Source: Paenibacillus arenosi (lineage in GTDB: Bacteria; Bacillota; Bacilli; Paenibacillales; Paenibacillaceae). Taken from it: a DNA stretch of 50,953 nucleotides. The DNA is taken from assembly GCF_014841135.1 (NCBI RefSeq), contig NZ_JACYTN010000030.1:1-50953 (forward strand), written 5' to 3'. Positions 24,113-33,919 of this stretch are shown here, in pieces. Made by a program: the position numbers and the translations under genes. The stretch's first letter is position 1. Each line of letters starts with the position of its first letter. The notes below the pieces were generated by a model. That model made no database searches. It was not told where the DNA came from and saw only the letters and a program-made list of their open reading frames with translations.

Positions 24113-24637
24113 TCAGGCATTCGCTTCAAGTAGCTTGTAATATAGCACCGTCGCATCGAGATTTCCGCTTGCTGATCTCGCAAAGGACGGAATAATTCCG
24201 GCTTGTTGATAGCTGATAGAACGATATAACAGGTTGGACGGATCTCCTTCTCGTGTATCGAGCACAAGAAGTGTGCGGCCAGCGCTCCATGCTGCTTCTT
24301 CCGCCGTACGCATAAGGGCACGCCCAACACCTGCTCTTCTATGTTGTGGGTGTGTCATCAATTTAGCAATTTCCGCGCGATGCTTCCCGTTTGGCTTACC
24401 GCACAGATGGAGCTGGATCGTACCTGCTACACGTCCATTGCATACAGCAATCCATAACCTTACGTCTGGGGCCAAGACTTTCGCCCAATAATCCTGAGCC
24501 TCAACAGGCGAGAGCGGTGGTAGGAAGCCGATTGAAGCGCCGTTATCTACCACTTGTACGAGAAGGTCAGCAAGCTCTTCCTCAATGTAATCGTCAATCT
24601 TGTTTGTAAGTTCAATAAGCAGTAGCTCATCCTTCAT
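24113..24637 (-). CDS. GNAT-family N-acetyltransferase
   Basis: 174 aa, ATG with GGGAGG upstream. The acetyl-CoA binding motif A is KLMTHPQHRRAGVGRALM (V/I-x-x-x-x-R-x-x-G-x-G), preceded by strand VAGTIQLHL. The C-terminal LLVLDTREGDPSNLLYRSIS matches motif B. The substrate is not identifiable; the sequence resembles small-molecule or toxin-acetylating GNATs. It is divergent from a LysR regulator 131 bp away, which may control it. Confidence 0.9.
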   Translation of the reverse strand: MKDELLLIELTNKIDDYIEEELADLLVQVVDNGASIGFLPPLSPVEAQDYWAKVLAPDVRLWIAVCNGRVAGTIQLHLCGKPNGKHRAEIAKLMTHPQHRRAGVGRALMRTAEEAAWSAGRTLLVLDTREGDPSNLLYRSISYQQAGIIPSFARSASGNLDATVLYYKLLEANA

Positions 24638-24768
24638 GATTGATTTCCTCCCATACCCAAATTGTCTTTGCTTAACGATCTTGTACTAGAAGTATAGTTG
24701 ACCTAGAATAATTTGTATAACGAATCTTAAGTATTGCAGTAATAAATAAATCGAATCGAGGGATACGA

Positions 24769-25632
24769 ATGGATCAGTCTCATTTGGAAGCCTTTATAGC
24801 GGTATGCCAAACGCTCAATTTTACTACTGCCGCTAAACATCTGCATATTTCGCAATCTGCTGTCACCGCAAGAATTAGAGCGTTGGAGCAAAGTGTTGGC
24901 AAGCGGTTGTTTGATCGCGATAATCGAACCGTTAGTCTAACACGATCAGGAGTCGCTTTTTTGCCTTACGCTGAACGGATGCTTCAGCTTATTGAAGAGA
25001 GCAAAATATCCCTGTCCGAACAATATCGGGAACATATCGTGATGAGCGGCCCAGGTTCCGTATGGCACTGCCGATACTTGAATCGAATCCTTGAGTTTAG
25101 AAATAAATATCCACATGTTGCCGTAAAATTTTTGAGCTATATCGATCCAGGCTATATGATTCGTGATCTGCTGTTGGATGGGACTGCCAACCTTGCGATC
25201 AAGCTGGACCCACCCAATCATCCAAGCATTTCGAAACGGCTGCTATTCGAAGACGAAATCATTCTTGTATCTGCTGATGAAGCGTCCCAATGCTGGGAAG
25301 TTGATTTTTCCGCGCAGACCTATTGTCATATCGATTGGGGCAATCCTTTCACGGAATGGTTCACTTCGCTTGTTGAGCCGGGGTTCATTCCGGCGCTTCA
25401 AACTGATCATTCGTCCACGATGCTTACGATGCTGTTAAACCATTCTGTGTTTGGTTTTTTACCTAGATCGATAGCTGATCCGTATCTCCAGTCGAGCAAG
25501 CTGTATCAAATCCCACTGTCTGTCGAGTTACCCATTTTAAAGGGCTACGCCTGTTATTTGACGGAGAAGCGTGAACAATCTCACGTTAGATTGGCTTTGG
25601 AACTGCTTGGGGTCGACGCCAATTCATCTTAA
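24769..25632 (+). CDS. LysR-family transcriptional regulator
   Basis: 287 aa. The N-terminal helix-turn-helix MDQSHLEAFIAVCQTLNFTT...LHISQSAVTARIRALEQSVG is typical, and the C-terminal periplasmic-binding-like co-inducer domain runs from about residue 88. LysR proteins usually regulate the divergent neighbour, here the GNAT gene. The effector is unknown. The gene ends about 116 bp before the next two-component operon. Confidence 0.93.
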   Translation: MDQSHLEAFIAVCQTLNFTTAAKHLHISQSAVTARIRALEQSVGKRLFDRDNRTVSLTRSGVAFLPYAERMLQLIEESKISLSEQYREHIVMSGPGSVWHCRYLNRILEFRNKYPHVAVKFLSYIDPGYMIRDLLLDGTANLAIKLDPPNHPSISKRLLFEDEIILVSADEASQCWEVDFSAQTYCHIDWGNPFTEWFTSLVEPGFIPALQTDHSSTMLTMLLNHSVFGFLPRSIADPYLQSSKLYQIPLSVELPILKGYACYLTEKREQSHVRLALELLGVDANSS

Positions 25633-25652
25633 TGTTGTGCTGCTAAATGGAA

Positions 25653-25697
25653 GTATACCAATCATACAATATATGGTATACATCTATATAATAGATG
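25653..25697 (+). promoter_or_regulatory. Operator-like repeats before the two-component operon
   Basis: GTATACCA (25653-25660) and TGGTATAC (25674-25681) are perfect inverted arms. CATCTAT (25681-25687) and ATAGATG (25691-25697) are a second dyad enclosing TATAAT (25687-25692), a good -10. No strong -35 is seen 17 bp upstream, as expected for an activator-dependent, possibly autoregulated promoter. Confidence 0.55.
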
Positions 25698-25748
25698 TAA
25701 GTTAGTTAAAAGACTCTAGCAGTAACTAGGTTACAGGGGGATGTATCG

Positions 25749-26429
25749 ATGGCTAACATTTTAATTGTAGATGATGATCCAGATATTTTAGAGCTTATTC
25801 GCTTTTATTTGGATAGAGACGGCTTTAAGGTTATACATGCAAGTAATGGTGTTGAGGCGATAGAAAGATTGAATGAACAAAAAATAGATTTAGTGATCGT
25901 AGATATTATGATGCCGCAAATGGATGGGTGGGATTTGTGCGGCGTCTTAAGGGACGATTTTCATGAGATGCCCATTCTGATGGTGACGGCTAAGGGAGAA
26001 ACCGAGCATAAAATTAAAAGCTTTAATCTAGGTGCGGATGATTATCTCGTCAAGCCATTTGACCCGATTGAACTCGTAGCGAGAGTGAAGCTTCATTTGA
26101 AGAGATATCATATTCAATCCTCTATGAGGGTGCAAGTGGGTAAAATGCTGCTGGATAAAAATAGATATGAAGCGGTCATAGGCAGTATACAGTTGTCGCT
26201 TCCGTTACGAGAATTCGATCTCCTATATAAGCTGGCGAGCTATCCGGGTAAAATATTTACTCGAAATGATCTTATCGAGCAAGTATGGGGAACTTATTTT
26301 GAAGGAGACGACCGTACAGTCGATGTTCATATTAAACGGTTAAGAGATCGATTCGCTGGATTGGACTGCGCTTTCACAATAGAGACCAAGCGTGGTCTAG
26401 GCTATAAGCTAGAGGAACAAAAGGTATGA
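25749..26429 (+). CDS. OmpR-type response regulator
   Basis: 226 aa. The receiver has acidic pocket DDDPD (8-12), phospho-acceptor Asp52 (DLVIVDIMMPQMDGWD), Thr in LMVTAKG and Lys in YLVKPFD. The winged-helix domain has LPLREFDLLYKLASYPG and DDRTVDVHIKRLRDRF. It overlaps the kinase gene by 4 nt (ATGA). An RND pump and adaptor follow downstream on the same strand, so this pair probably controls efflux. Confidence 0.94.
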   Translation: MANILIVDDDPDILELIRFYLDRDGFKVIHASNGVEAIERLNEQKIDLVIVDIMMPQMDGWDLCGVLRDDFHEMPILMVTAKGETEHKIKSFNLGADDYLVKPFDPIELVARVKLHLKRYHIQSSMRVQVGKMLLDKNRYEAVIGSIQLSLPLREFDLLYKLASYPGKIFTRNDLIEQVWGTYFEGDDRTVDVHIKRLRDRFAGLDCAFTIETKRGLGYKLEEQKV

Positions 26430-27799
26430 TCAAATCTCTATATGTTCGGGTTGTGCTCACCTATGTAGCAGCTGTATCGGTTGGTTTGATAAGTTCTTTC
26501 TTGTTGTCACAGTTTGTTGTTAAGTCGTATGGGGATCAATTTATCGCTAATCTTCAGGAAGAATTGACCCGTGATGTTGCTATTCTTGAGCAGGGCATTC
26601 GTAGTAATGGAATTGAGCAAGCCGGCGCTCTACTAGAGCATAAAGGATATGCCAAAAAATACGATATTATGTTATACGATAGCAGCAGAGTAATGAAAGT
26701 GATAAATGGTGAAGGTGCATCTGATCTATTTATTATTTCCGATCAAGTTGTTCGGTTTGTATTAAATGGTGAAACGTACAGGGGACGTGATGTTTCTCCA
26801 TCTGAGCTTGTTATTGGACTACCTTACGAAGAAGCGGGCAGCCGTTATGCGCTGTTTATTCAAGCGTCTGAAGGCTCAATGTCCGCAATTACGACCAAGC
26901 TACTTATATTTGCACTGGTTGTGAATTTATTGGTAGGTTGTGTGATCATTATTATTGGCGCGAAGTATTTAGTGAGACCGATACGAGGCATGAAGGCGGC
27001 TACCGAGCAGTTGGCTAGAGGTGAGTTCGACATTAATCTAGAGTGGAGCAGCAGAAAGGATGAGCTCGGACAGTTGGCAAGACGCTTTAATTATATGGCG
27101 AGCCAAATGCAGCAGCTTGAAGGGATGAGACAAACCTTTGTTTCTAACGTGTCTCATGAGATTCAATCCCCGCTTACTTCCATTTCTGGATTTTCAAAAG
27201 CTCTTCGACATAATTCTTTATCCGAAGAGGATAGAGTTCGCTACCTATCGATTATCCAGCAAGAGAGCGAGCGCGTCTCGCGTCTCACCGAAAACTTGCT
27301 AAAGCTAGCTTCATTGGAATCGCAGCATCATCCTTTTTCTCCGCGCATGTATGATTTGGATGAGCAGTTGCGCCAAGTGGTTGTGGCGAGTGAGCCTCTA
27401 TGGTCGGACAAATCAATAGAATGGGACATGAATCTATCTCGCACGAAGATTAAGGCAGATGAAGACCAATTGAATCAAGTGTGGATGAATTTGATTAGCA
27501 ACAGCATCAAGTTTACTCCAGCAGGCGGTCAAATTCGAATATCGATTATGAAAAATATAGGCTCCATAGAGGTGCGAATTACAGATACAGGGATTGGTAT
27601 TCCCGAGGAAGAGCAAGTGAAAGTATTTGAGCGATTTTACAAAGTGGATAAGTCCCATACGAAGAGTAAGTCTGGCAGTGGCTTAGGGTTAGCTATTGTT
27701 AAAAAGATTGTTTCTTTGCATGGGGGAACCGTTGTCCTACAGAGCAACCCAGACACAGGAATAACGGTAATCGTTACATTGCCACATGTCATTTCATGA
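26426..27799 (+). CDS. Sensor histidine kinase
   Basis: 457 aa. Two membrane spans (about 8-30 and 160-178) enclose an extracellular domain of about 130 residues. A HAMP domain (about 179-230) follows, then the H-box SNVSHEIQSPLTS (His244), N-box NLISNSIKFTP, G1 DTGIGIP and G2 GSGLGLAIV. The HEIQSPLTS variant instead of HELRTPL is known in some Bacillus kinases. It is coupled to the regulator at 25749. The signal could be an antimicrobial or envelope stress (inference from the downstream pump). Confidence 0.94.
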   Translation: MIKSLYVRVVLTYVAAVSVGLISSFLLSQFVVKSYGDQFIANLQEELTRDVAILEQGIRSNGIEQAGALLEHKGYAKKYDIMLYDSSRVMKVINGEGASDLFIISDQVVRFVLNGETYRGRDVSPSELVIGLPYEEAGSRYALFIQASEGSMSAITTKLLIFALVVNLLVGCVIIIIGAKYLVRPIRGMKAATEQLARGEFDINLEWSSRKDELGQLARRFNYMASQMQQLEGMRQTFVSNVSHEIQSPLTSISGFSKALRHNSLSEEDRVRYLSIIQQESERVSRLTENLLKLASLESQHHPFSPRMYDLDEQLRQVVVASEPLWSDKSIEWDMNLSRTKIKADEDQLNQVWMNLISNSIKFTPAGGQIRISIMKNIGSIEVRITDTGIGIPEEEQVKVFERFYKVDKSHTKSKSGSGLGLAIVKKIVSLHGGTVVLQSNPDTGITVIVTLPHVIS

Positions 27800-27996
27800 G
27801 GCGACAACAGAGTCGATGGATGAAGGAGTGCAATCCTTGGCCATTGGCTTTTTTCTTTATCGTATAATACCGTTCCATATGTGATGACGTCATATTATGT
27901 TCATAATCGTGTAGTAGACTGATTTCAAGCTAGCAGGAAGAAAAGCCCAGTACATAGGTAGAGCTTATAAAGATGATAGGGTAGGAGGGTTAATGT

Positions 27997-30900
27997 TTGA
28001 AATCACTTATTCAATTTTCTATGAACAAAATAGCAGCTATGATCATAATAACCGCCATTGTAGTAGGAGCAGGGGCTTTTTCGGGAACGTCGTTGAAGGT
28101 AGAGAATATGCCGAATATCTCTATACCCGTCATTATGATTACAACTCCTTATCAAGCTTCACCACAAGATGTAATGAGTCTGGTTACGAAGCCGATTGAG
28201 GACAAAGTAGCGAATGTTGAAGGGCTGACGATGGTAAGTTCTACGTCTAATGATGGCAGTTCCCTGATTACGCTTCAATTTGATGAGAAAGTTCAGATCG
28301 ACAAGATGAAGCAAGATCTAGAAAGTCTAGTCCAAGATGTGCAATTGCCAAATGGAGCAGGCAGACCAAAAGTATCTACGTTAGGTTTTGCATCCATACC
28401 TGCTTATTACTTAGCGATTCACACCAAGGGGGCTATGTCACAAGGCCAATTGGACCAACTAGTTGAGAAGCAGCTCAAGTCCGGCTTCGAGTCGATTAAC
28501 GGGATCGATCACATCGATATGATAGGCGCTCGCCGGACGTCTCTAGATATTCAGTTGGATGCGGCTGCATTGTCAGCCTACGGCATGACACCGGATTTGG
28601 TGACCGATGCCGTACAATCGGCGCTGACGAACGGTACAGCTGGAATCGTTGAGTTTAATGGAAATACGCAAATGGCTCGTGTTCAGGGCGAGATGAATAG
28701 TCTGTTTTCCTTAGAGAACTTGGAAATTACGTCTCCAGCGGGTGCTACCCTGCTGTTAAAAGAGATTTCGACGATTCAAGCTGTCAATGAGGCTAATTTT
28801 ATCGCCCGTATGGATGGAAAGCCCGCTGTAGGCGTTCATCTGTATAAGTCGGCTGCCACGAATGCCGTTGATTTCTCCAATGATGCCAATGAGCTAATCC
28901 GCAGCTGGGAAGGACTTTACCCAGAAGTGTCCTTCAGTAAAATTTATGACAGCGCTGATGAAGTAAGAGCATCTATTAACGGTCTGATGAAAGAAGGTAT
29001 GCTGGGCATCATCCTTGCCTCCCTTATGATCTTGTTTTTCTTACGGAATATGAGGATGACCTTAATCGTGATCGTATCGATACCGCTCTCCATTCTATTA
29101 ACCTTTATTATGATGCACAGCATGAACGTCACCCTTAACATTATGTCGCTCGGAGGCATGTTCATTGCCGTTGGAAGGATCGTGGATGACAGTATCGTCG
29201 TGATCGAGAGCATCTATGCCAATTTGGAAAAGGCACACCAGCGGAATGAATCAGTTATATTGTTAGCCGTTAAGCAGGTAGCGATGGCAATCAGCTCTTC
29301 GACTTTTGTTACGGTAGGCGTATTTCTTCCCATTGCCTTTGTTAGTGGTATCATTGGTGGGTTATTCCGTCCGTTTGCGATTACAGTATCTTGTGCGCTG
29401 CTTGCTTCCTTACTCGTCTCATTAACGATTATTCCGATGATGGCGAAGATGATGGTACTTCGCAGCACGAAGGCGACGAGCGTGAAGGAGCATGAAGGAG
29501 GAAAAATAGTTGATTGGTATGAACGAGTGCTCGTTTGGAGCTTGACTCATCGAATAAAAACATTGCTGTTTTCAGGGTTGTTACTCATTTTGACTGTAAT
29601 GTTTACTATTCCTAATCTGCCTAAAGATTTCCTGCCTGAAAGTGCAGTCGAACGGCAAATGAACTTTACGATCAAATTACCAACAGAAACCCCGTTTGAC
29701 AGCACAAATTTGCAGGCACAGCAAATTGAAACGCTGCTGCATGAAGCGAAAGACGAGAAAGGGCAACCGCTATTTACATTTGTGGAAGCGCTAGTTGGAT
29801 ATAGGGAAAGTGAAGATCGTGTTCCGTTTGCGCTAGAGGTCATTACAGAGGTAAATGAGGACGCCGATCCTAAAGCTGTGATGGAGCAATATACGCAGCT
29901 TATTGCCAACCAGCTACCTAAAGGATCAGAAGTATTGCCAGGCTCTTTAAAAGAAGGCAGTGGGGAGTCCTCCACGGATTTCACCTATGTAATCTATGCA
30001 GAGGATCAGCAGTTGCTGGAACAGGCCTCCGCGATTATTAAGACGAAGATGAAGGAATTCCCTACGTTGAAGAAAATTAAAGATAGCTTGGGAGATGCCA
30101 AGACAGAAGTTCAGATTACCGTGAATCCGGCCAAAGCGAAACGATTTGGCTTGGAAGTATCAACTGTTCATAGGTATGTCGGGCAATGGCTTGCTACCTA
30201 TGAACTTGGCAGTGTTCGTCTGGATAACACGGTTTATCGATCAGCAGTTGAACTTGCTCCTAAAGACAAAAATTCATTGGAGCAGCTCGGAAAAATGCCG
30301 ATGAAGGCAGTTGATGGAACCACTGTATATTTGAACGAAGTGGCGGAGCTACAGCAAGTTACAGCGCCAGTCGCGCTTCAGCGGGAAAGCCAGAAGCTGA
30401 TGGTGCAGTTGACAGCTAAGATTGACTCCGTAGACAAAGGTTCGATAAGTGCGCAAGTAACAGACGCGCTCAATCAAATCGAGCTTCCAGCAGGAGTAAC
30501 GACAACGGTTCGCGGCGTGAGCTTGGACATGACGAAGGGCTTCAATCAAATGTTTGCTGCAATGGGAGCTGCGGTAGCGATTGTTTATCTTATTATGGTG
30601 CTGTGCTTCGGAAATGCGGGTACTCCTTTTGCTATTTTATTCTCTCTGCCTTTAGCGGTTATCGGCGGGTTGCTAGGGCTATGGGTCACAAATGAATCTA
30701 TTAATATTACTTCATTAATTGGCTTCCTGATGCTAATTGGAATCGTGGTGACGAATGCAATCGTCCTGCTTGATCGTACGCAGCAGTTGCGGGAGGAAGG
30801 GTATCTCGTTCGGCATGCTCTTATCGAATCCGGTAAAGTTCGACTGCGTCCCATTATTATGACAGCAGGGGCGACGATAGCAGCAATGGTTCCGTTAGCT

Positions 30901-31092
30901 CTTGGCATATCGAACGGCACATTAATATCGAAGGGGCTGGCCGTTGTCGTCATCGGCGGATTAATTACTTCTACGATACTTACGCTTGTCGTTGTGCCAA
31001 TCGTGTATGAAATGATCGAATCATTCAAAGTGTGGATGAGCCGATTGTTCAAACGGAACGTACCTTCTGGATCTGGACACGAAGTTAGCTAA
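27997..31092 (+). CDS. RND (HAE1/AcrB-type) efflux pump
   Basis: 1031 aa. The start is TTG at 27997 with AGGAGGG about eight bases upstream. Pumps of this family export drugs, lipids or lipopeptides using the proton gradient. It has the typical layout: one N-terminal span, a large extracellular loop, a bundle of spans (from GMLGIILASLMILFFLRN), a second loop and a second bundle (IVYLIMVLCFGNAGTPFAIL...). Motifs include GRIVDDSIVVIESIYANLE with Asp residues of the proton relay, and GIVVTNAIVLLDRTQQLR in the second half. It is similar in plan to Bacillus SwrC/YerP. It is followed 28 nt later by its adaptor. Confidence 0.95.
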   Translation: MKSLIQFSMNKIAAMIIITAIVVGAGAFSGTSLKVENMPNISIPVIMITTPYQASPQDVMSLVTKPIEDKVANVEGLTMVSSTSNDGSSLITLQFDEKVQIDKMKQDLESLVQDVQLPNGAGRPKVSTLGFASIPAYYLAIHTKGAMSQGQLDQLVEKQLKSGFESINGIDHIDMIGARRTSLDIQLDAAALSAYGMTPDLVTDAVQSALTNGTAGIVEFNGNTQMARVQGEMNSLFSLENLEITSPAGATLLLKEISTIQAVNEANFIARMDGKPAVGVHLYKSAATNAVDFSNDANELIRSWEGLYPEVSFSKIYDSADEVRASINGLMKEGMLGIILASLMILFFLRNMRMTLIVIVSIPLSILLTFIMMHSMNVTLNIMSLGGMFIAVGRIVDDSIVVIESIYANLEKAHQRNESVILLAVKQVAMAISSSTFVTVGVFLPIAFVSGIIGGLFRPFAITVSCALLASLLVSLTIIPMMAKMMVLRSTKATSVKEHEGGKIVDWYERVLVWSLTHRIKTLLFSGLLLILTVMFTIPNLPKDFLPESAVERQMNFTIKLPTETPFDSTNLQAQQIETLLHEAKDEKGQPLFTFVEALVGYRESEDRVPFALEVITEVNEDADPKAVMEQYTQLIANQLPKGSEVLPGSLKEGSGESSTDFTYVIYAEDQQLLEQASAIIKTKMKEFPTLKKIKDSLGDAKTEVQITVNPAKAKRFGLEVSTVHRYVGQWLATYELGSVRLDNTVYRSAVELAPKDKNSLEQLGKMPMKAVDGTTVYLNEVAELQQVTAPVALQRESQKLMVQLTAKIDSVDKGSISAQVTDALNQIELPAGVTTTVRGVSLDMTKGFNQMFAAMGAAVAIVYLIMVLCFGNAGTPFAILFSLPLAVIGGLLGLWVTNESINITSLIGFLMLIGIVVTNAIVLLDRTQQLREEGYLVRHALIESGKVRLRPIIMTAGATIAAMVPLALGISNGTLISKGLAVVVIGGLITSTILTLVVVPIVYEMIESFKVWMSRLFKRNVPSGSGHEVS

Positions 31093-31119
31093 TTATTTGT
31101 AGATAGGGGAAATGACAAA

Positions 31120-32337
31120 ATGAAGATGCAGGTTATACGCAGCACTACGCCAAAACGTTTGATATTAAAAGTTTGCGTTCTTTTACTGTGTACAGCTTAT
31201 GTGGCAGGCTGCTCAACATCACCAACTCCTGCTGCAACGTCAGAAAATACGTCTGTTAAACAGAATGAACCGCAGCAGGTTAAGGTTGTAGCTGTCGGTA
31301 AACATAGTATGGGTGATCCAAGGGAGCAAATAGCAGAAGTTCACGCCGTTACTCAAGTTGAAGTGAGGGTCGAGGCAGGTGGAGCTCTTGTAAAGCTGTT
31401 AAAGAAGACTGGCGAAGTGGTTCAGGCAGGTGAAGTCATCGCCAAGCTAGAAAGCCGTGATGCTAAGATTGCCAAGGAAAAGGCGAAGCTAGCTCTTAAG
31501 ACTGCCGAGCTGTCACTATCTACGACGAAAGATAGTATAGACGACACCCGACTCCAATTAACGACTAATGTCAATAAGCTTAAAGAAGCAATGAAACAGC
31601 AAATTCGCGAGGGTGCTTCTGAGACAGAATTAGAAAGTAATCAGCTGGAGTTGCAGGCATCTATAACGAAGCTGGAAGCACTGGATAGGCAAAAAACAGT
31701 GGCTCTTAAGGAGGCCGAAGTGGCAACGTCCAAGCTTGAGCTTGAACAAACGGAGCAGACTTGGAATGATGGGCATATCGTATCACCAGCTAATGGTATA
31801 TTGACGGACATCAAGCTTACAGAAGGAACGAATATTCAAGCAGGGAGTATACTGGGAGCCGTTCAGATGACGGAAACCGTGAAAATAAAAGCACATGTAA
31901 CGGACTCCGCTGCAAAGCTGATTGGGAGCAAAAAAAGTTTAACATTTCGTGATCCCAGTGGCAATGGTACGCCGCGTACCGCTAAGGTCATTCATCTGTC
32001 GGATGTACCCGACGCTGCGACGAGATTGTATACGTTGGAGTTGGAAGCATCCAACACGGATTATGCGTTAAAACCTTTATCAAGAGTACATGTTCAGTTA
32101 ACAACACCAGAGGAGGAAACGGTTGCGGCAGTTCCATCCTTAAGTGTAGTAAGGGAAGGACGTGCATCATTTGTATTCGTACTAAATGGTAATAAGGCGG
32201 AGAAGCGGGAAGTGCAATTAGGTCGTGTGAAGGGCCCTTATCAAGAAGTAATTAGCGGGATCAAAACGGGAGAACAATTAGTTGTGTCAGGTCAACACAA
32301 TATAGCAGCAGGAGAAGTGGTCAAAGTAGTACAATAG
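31120..32337 (+). CDS. RND efflux adaptor (membrane fusion protein), lipoprotein
   Basis: 405 aa. The signal peptide ends in lipobox VAGC (Cys at about 31), followed by a Ser/Thr/Pro-rich linker, so it is lipid-anchored on the outer face. It has lipoyl-like halves (VEAGGALVKLLKKTGEVVQAGEVIAKL and IVSPANGILTDIKLTEGTNIQAG), a coiled-coil hairpin between them (about 110-210) and a beta-barrel region. Adaptors of this type couple RND or MacB pumps to export. In a single-membrane cell there is no TolC, so it probably extends the path through the wall or delivers substrates. It is in an operon with the RND gene. Confidence 0.93.
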   Translation: MKMQVIRSTTPKRLILKVCVLLLCTAYVAGCSTSPTPAATSENTSVKQNEPQQVKVVAVGKHSMGDPREQIAEVHAVTQVEVRVEAGGALVKLLKKTGEVVQAGEVIAKLESRDAKIAKEKAKLALKTAELSLSTTKDSIDDTRLQLTTNVNKLKEAMKQQIREGASETELESNQLELQASITKLEALDRQKTVALKEAEVATSKLELEQTEQTWNDGHIVSPANGILTDIKLTEGTNIQAGSILGAVQMTETVKIKAHVTDSAAKLIGSKKSLTFRDPSGNGTPRTAKVIHLSDVPDAATRLYTLELEASNTDYALKPLSRVHVQLTTPEEETVAAVPSLSVVREGRASFVFVLNGNKAEKREVQLGRVKGPYQEVISGIKTGEQLVVSGQHNIAAGEVVKVVQ

Positions 32338-32394
32338 TAAGAAGCAATGGATGCAGTCCATACTTCAGATCGAACCCAACTAGAGGTGAAATGG

Positions 32395-33825
32395 ATGCTA
32401 CAAATTAAGCGTGATGACAAACGCCCGATATGGCAGCAACTGCTTGACCAAGCTATTCATAATATCACAACTGGTAAATGGCCGCCAGGAGAATTGCTTC
32501 TTCCTTCTCGTGAGCTAGCACCATTGATAGGTGTCTCCCGCTCAACGATACAAATTGTTTATGAGGAATTATTTAGTCGGGGCTACACGGTTACTTCCCG
32601 ACGCGGTGGGACAAGGGTAAGTGACTGGACCTGTAGCACAGGTACTACAGAAGATGAAGCACTTCAAGGCCCTATCACCCCCGAATTACCCTTATTAAAC
32701 GATGCAGTCAGCCATCTGAATAACTGGTTTAGAGGTAAGGAAGATCGACATGTTGAGATTGACTTCTGCCCACACGAGCCTTATTTGGATCAACCATTTC
32801 AAAAAAATTGGAGACATTCCTTTTTGCAAGCCTCCAAAGAAACGGAATTAGCTACTTGGGCATACGGTAACGCCTATGGTTTCGTTCCGCTGCGCGAACA
32901 GATTCAACGTTATCTGTCACTTGAGCGAGGCGTCCACGTGCATATCGATCAAATTATATTAACTTCGGGCGCACAACATAGCCTTGATTTGATCGCCCAA
33001 GCACTATTGAACGAAGGGGATACGGTTACCGTAGAGGATCCCGGCTTCCCGGCCGCCTGGATGGCAATGAAATATCGGCGGATGAATGTAGTTCCTGTCC
33101 CTGTAGACGATTACGGATTACAGGTAGACGGCATTCATCCGCAATCCAAACTTGTCTATGTTACGCCTGCACATCAGTGTGCAGTTGGGGTGATTATGTC
33201 GGAACCACGCAGGCAGCAATTGCTACATATGGCCGCTCAACAGCAATTTTGGATTGTGGAAGACGATTACGATAGCGAGTTTCGATATCGCGGTGACCCG
33301 TTACCTACGTTGTTCAGCCAGCAATCTCAGAACACCTTGTATATGATGAGTTTTTCAAAAATGATTGCTCCTGGTATACGAATATCAGCAATCATTGGAC
33401 CGAGAAATGCGATACAGCAGATTGCCCACGTTCATGAACTAACTTATCGGCACCTTCCTATTATGGAACAATTGACGCTTACTCACTTTATGGAGCATGG
33501 GTATTTCATGCGTCATATGAGAAGAGTCAGAAACGTATATCGCCGTAGACACGAAGCGATGACCAAAGCTATTGGCTCAAGCGGACTCGGAGAACGTTTT
33601 AAATTAAGCGGCGTAGAAACGGGATTACATATGTTCCTTGAAGCTACCAGCTCGTATGACGAAGAAACCGCCGCGGATCAAGCACTAGAACAGGGTATAC
33701 GTATATATCCATTGCGTCATTATTGTTTGGAAAGCAGTCGCAAAGGGTGGGTGTTGGGCTTTGCCAGAGTAAATGAGTCCGAGATAGAAACAGGTATATA
33801 TCGTCTGGCGGAGATGCTTCGATAA
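32395..33825 (+). CDS. MocR/PdxR-type regulator (GntR HTH fused to aminotransferase fold)
   Basis: 476 aa from the ATG at 32395 (AGAGGTG seven bases upstream); an ATG 16 codons earlier is possible. The N-terminal winged helix (PIWQQLLDQAIHNITTGKWPPG ... LIGVSRSTIQIVYEELFSRGYTV) and the PLP-binding domain (ILTSGAQHSLDLIAQALL; EDDYDSEFRYRGDPLPTL; MMSFSKMIAPGIR with the Lys) are present. It is a distant paralogue of the 16601 gene. The convergent pyridoxamine-phosphate-oxidase-like gene downstream is a suggestive neighbour, but it is not divergent. A strong terminator overlaps its 3' end. Confidence 0.92.
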   Translation: MLQIKRDDKRPIWQQLLDQAIHNITTGKWPPGELLLPSRELAPLIGVSRSTIQIVYEELFSRGYTVTSRRGGTRVSDWTCSTGTTEDEALQGPITPELPLLNDAVSHLNNWFRGKEDRHVEIDFCPHEPYLDQPFQKNWRHSFLQASKETELATWAYGNAYGFVPLREQIQRYLSLERGVHVHIDQIILTSGAQHSLDLIAQALLNEGDTVTVEDPGFPAAWMAMKYRRMNVVPVPVDDYGLQVDGIHPQSKLVYVTPAHQCAVGVIMSEPRRQQLLHMAAQQQFWIVEDDYDSEFRYRGDPLPTLFSQQSQNTLYMMSFSKMIAPGIRISAIIGPRNAIQQIAHVHELTYRHLPIMEQLTLTHFMEHGYFMRHMRRVRNVYRRRHEAMTKAIGSSGLGERFKLSGVETGLHMFLEATSSYDEETAADQALEQGIRIYPLRHYCLESSRKGWVLGFARVNESEIETGIYRLAEMLR

Positions 33826-33845
33826 TGCAAGCATCTCCGTTTTTT
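33809..33845 (+). terminator. Terminator overlapping the end of the mocR-like gene
   Basis: CGGAGATGCTT (33809-33819) pairs perfectly with AAGCATCTCCG (33829-33839), followed by six T. The 5' arm is part of the coding sequence (AEMLR). Confidence 0.9.
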
Positions 33846-33919
33846 CATTTGCAGTTATCGTAGGTGATATCAAATCTTAATCATGCAGCGAATAGGATGC
33901 TGTCTTCATATGCATGCTC

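Noticed and set aside
27993..28199. 68-aa frame starting with ATG just before the RND gene
   Set aside because: It shares the ribosome site but runs into the RND reading frame with no conserved features; the TTG at 27997 gives the canonical RND N-terminus.
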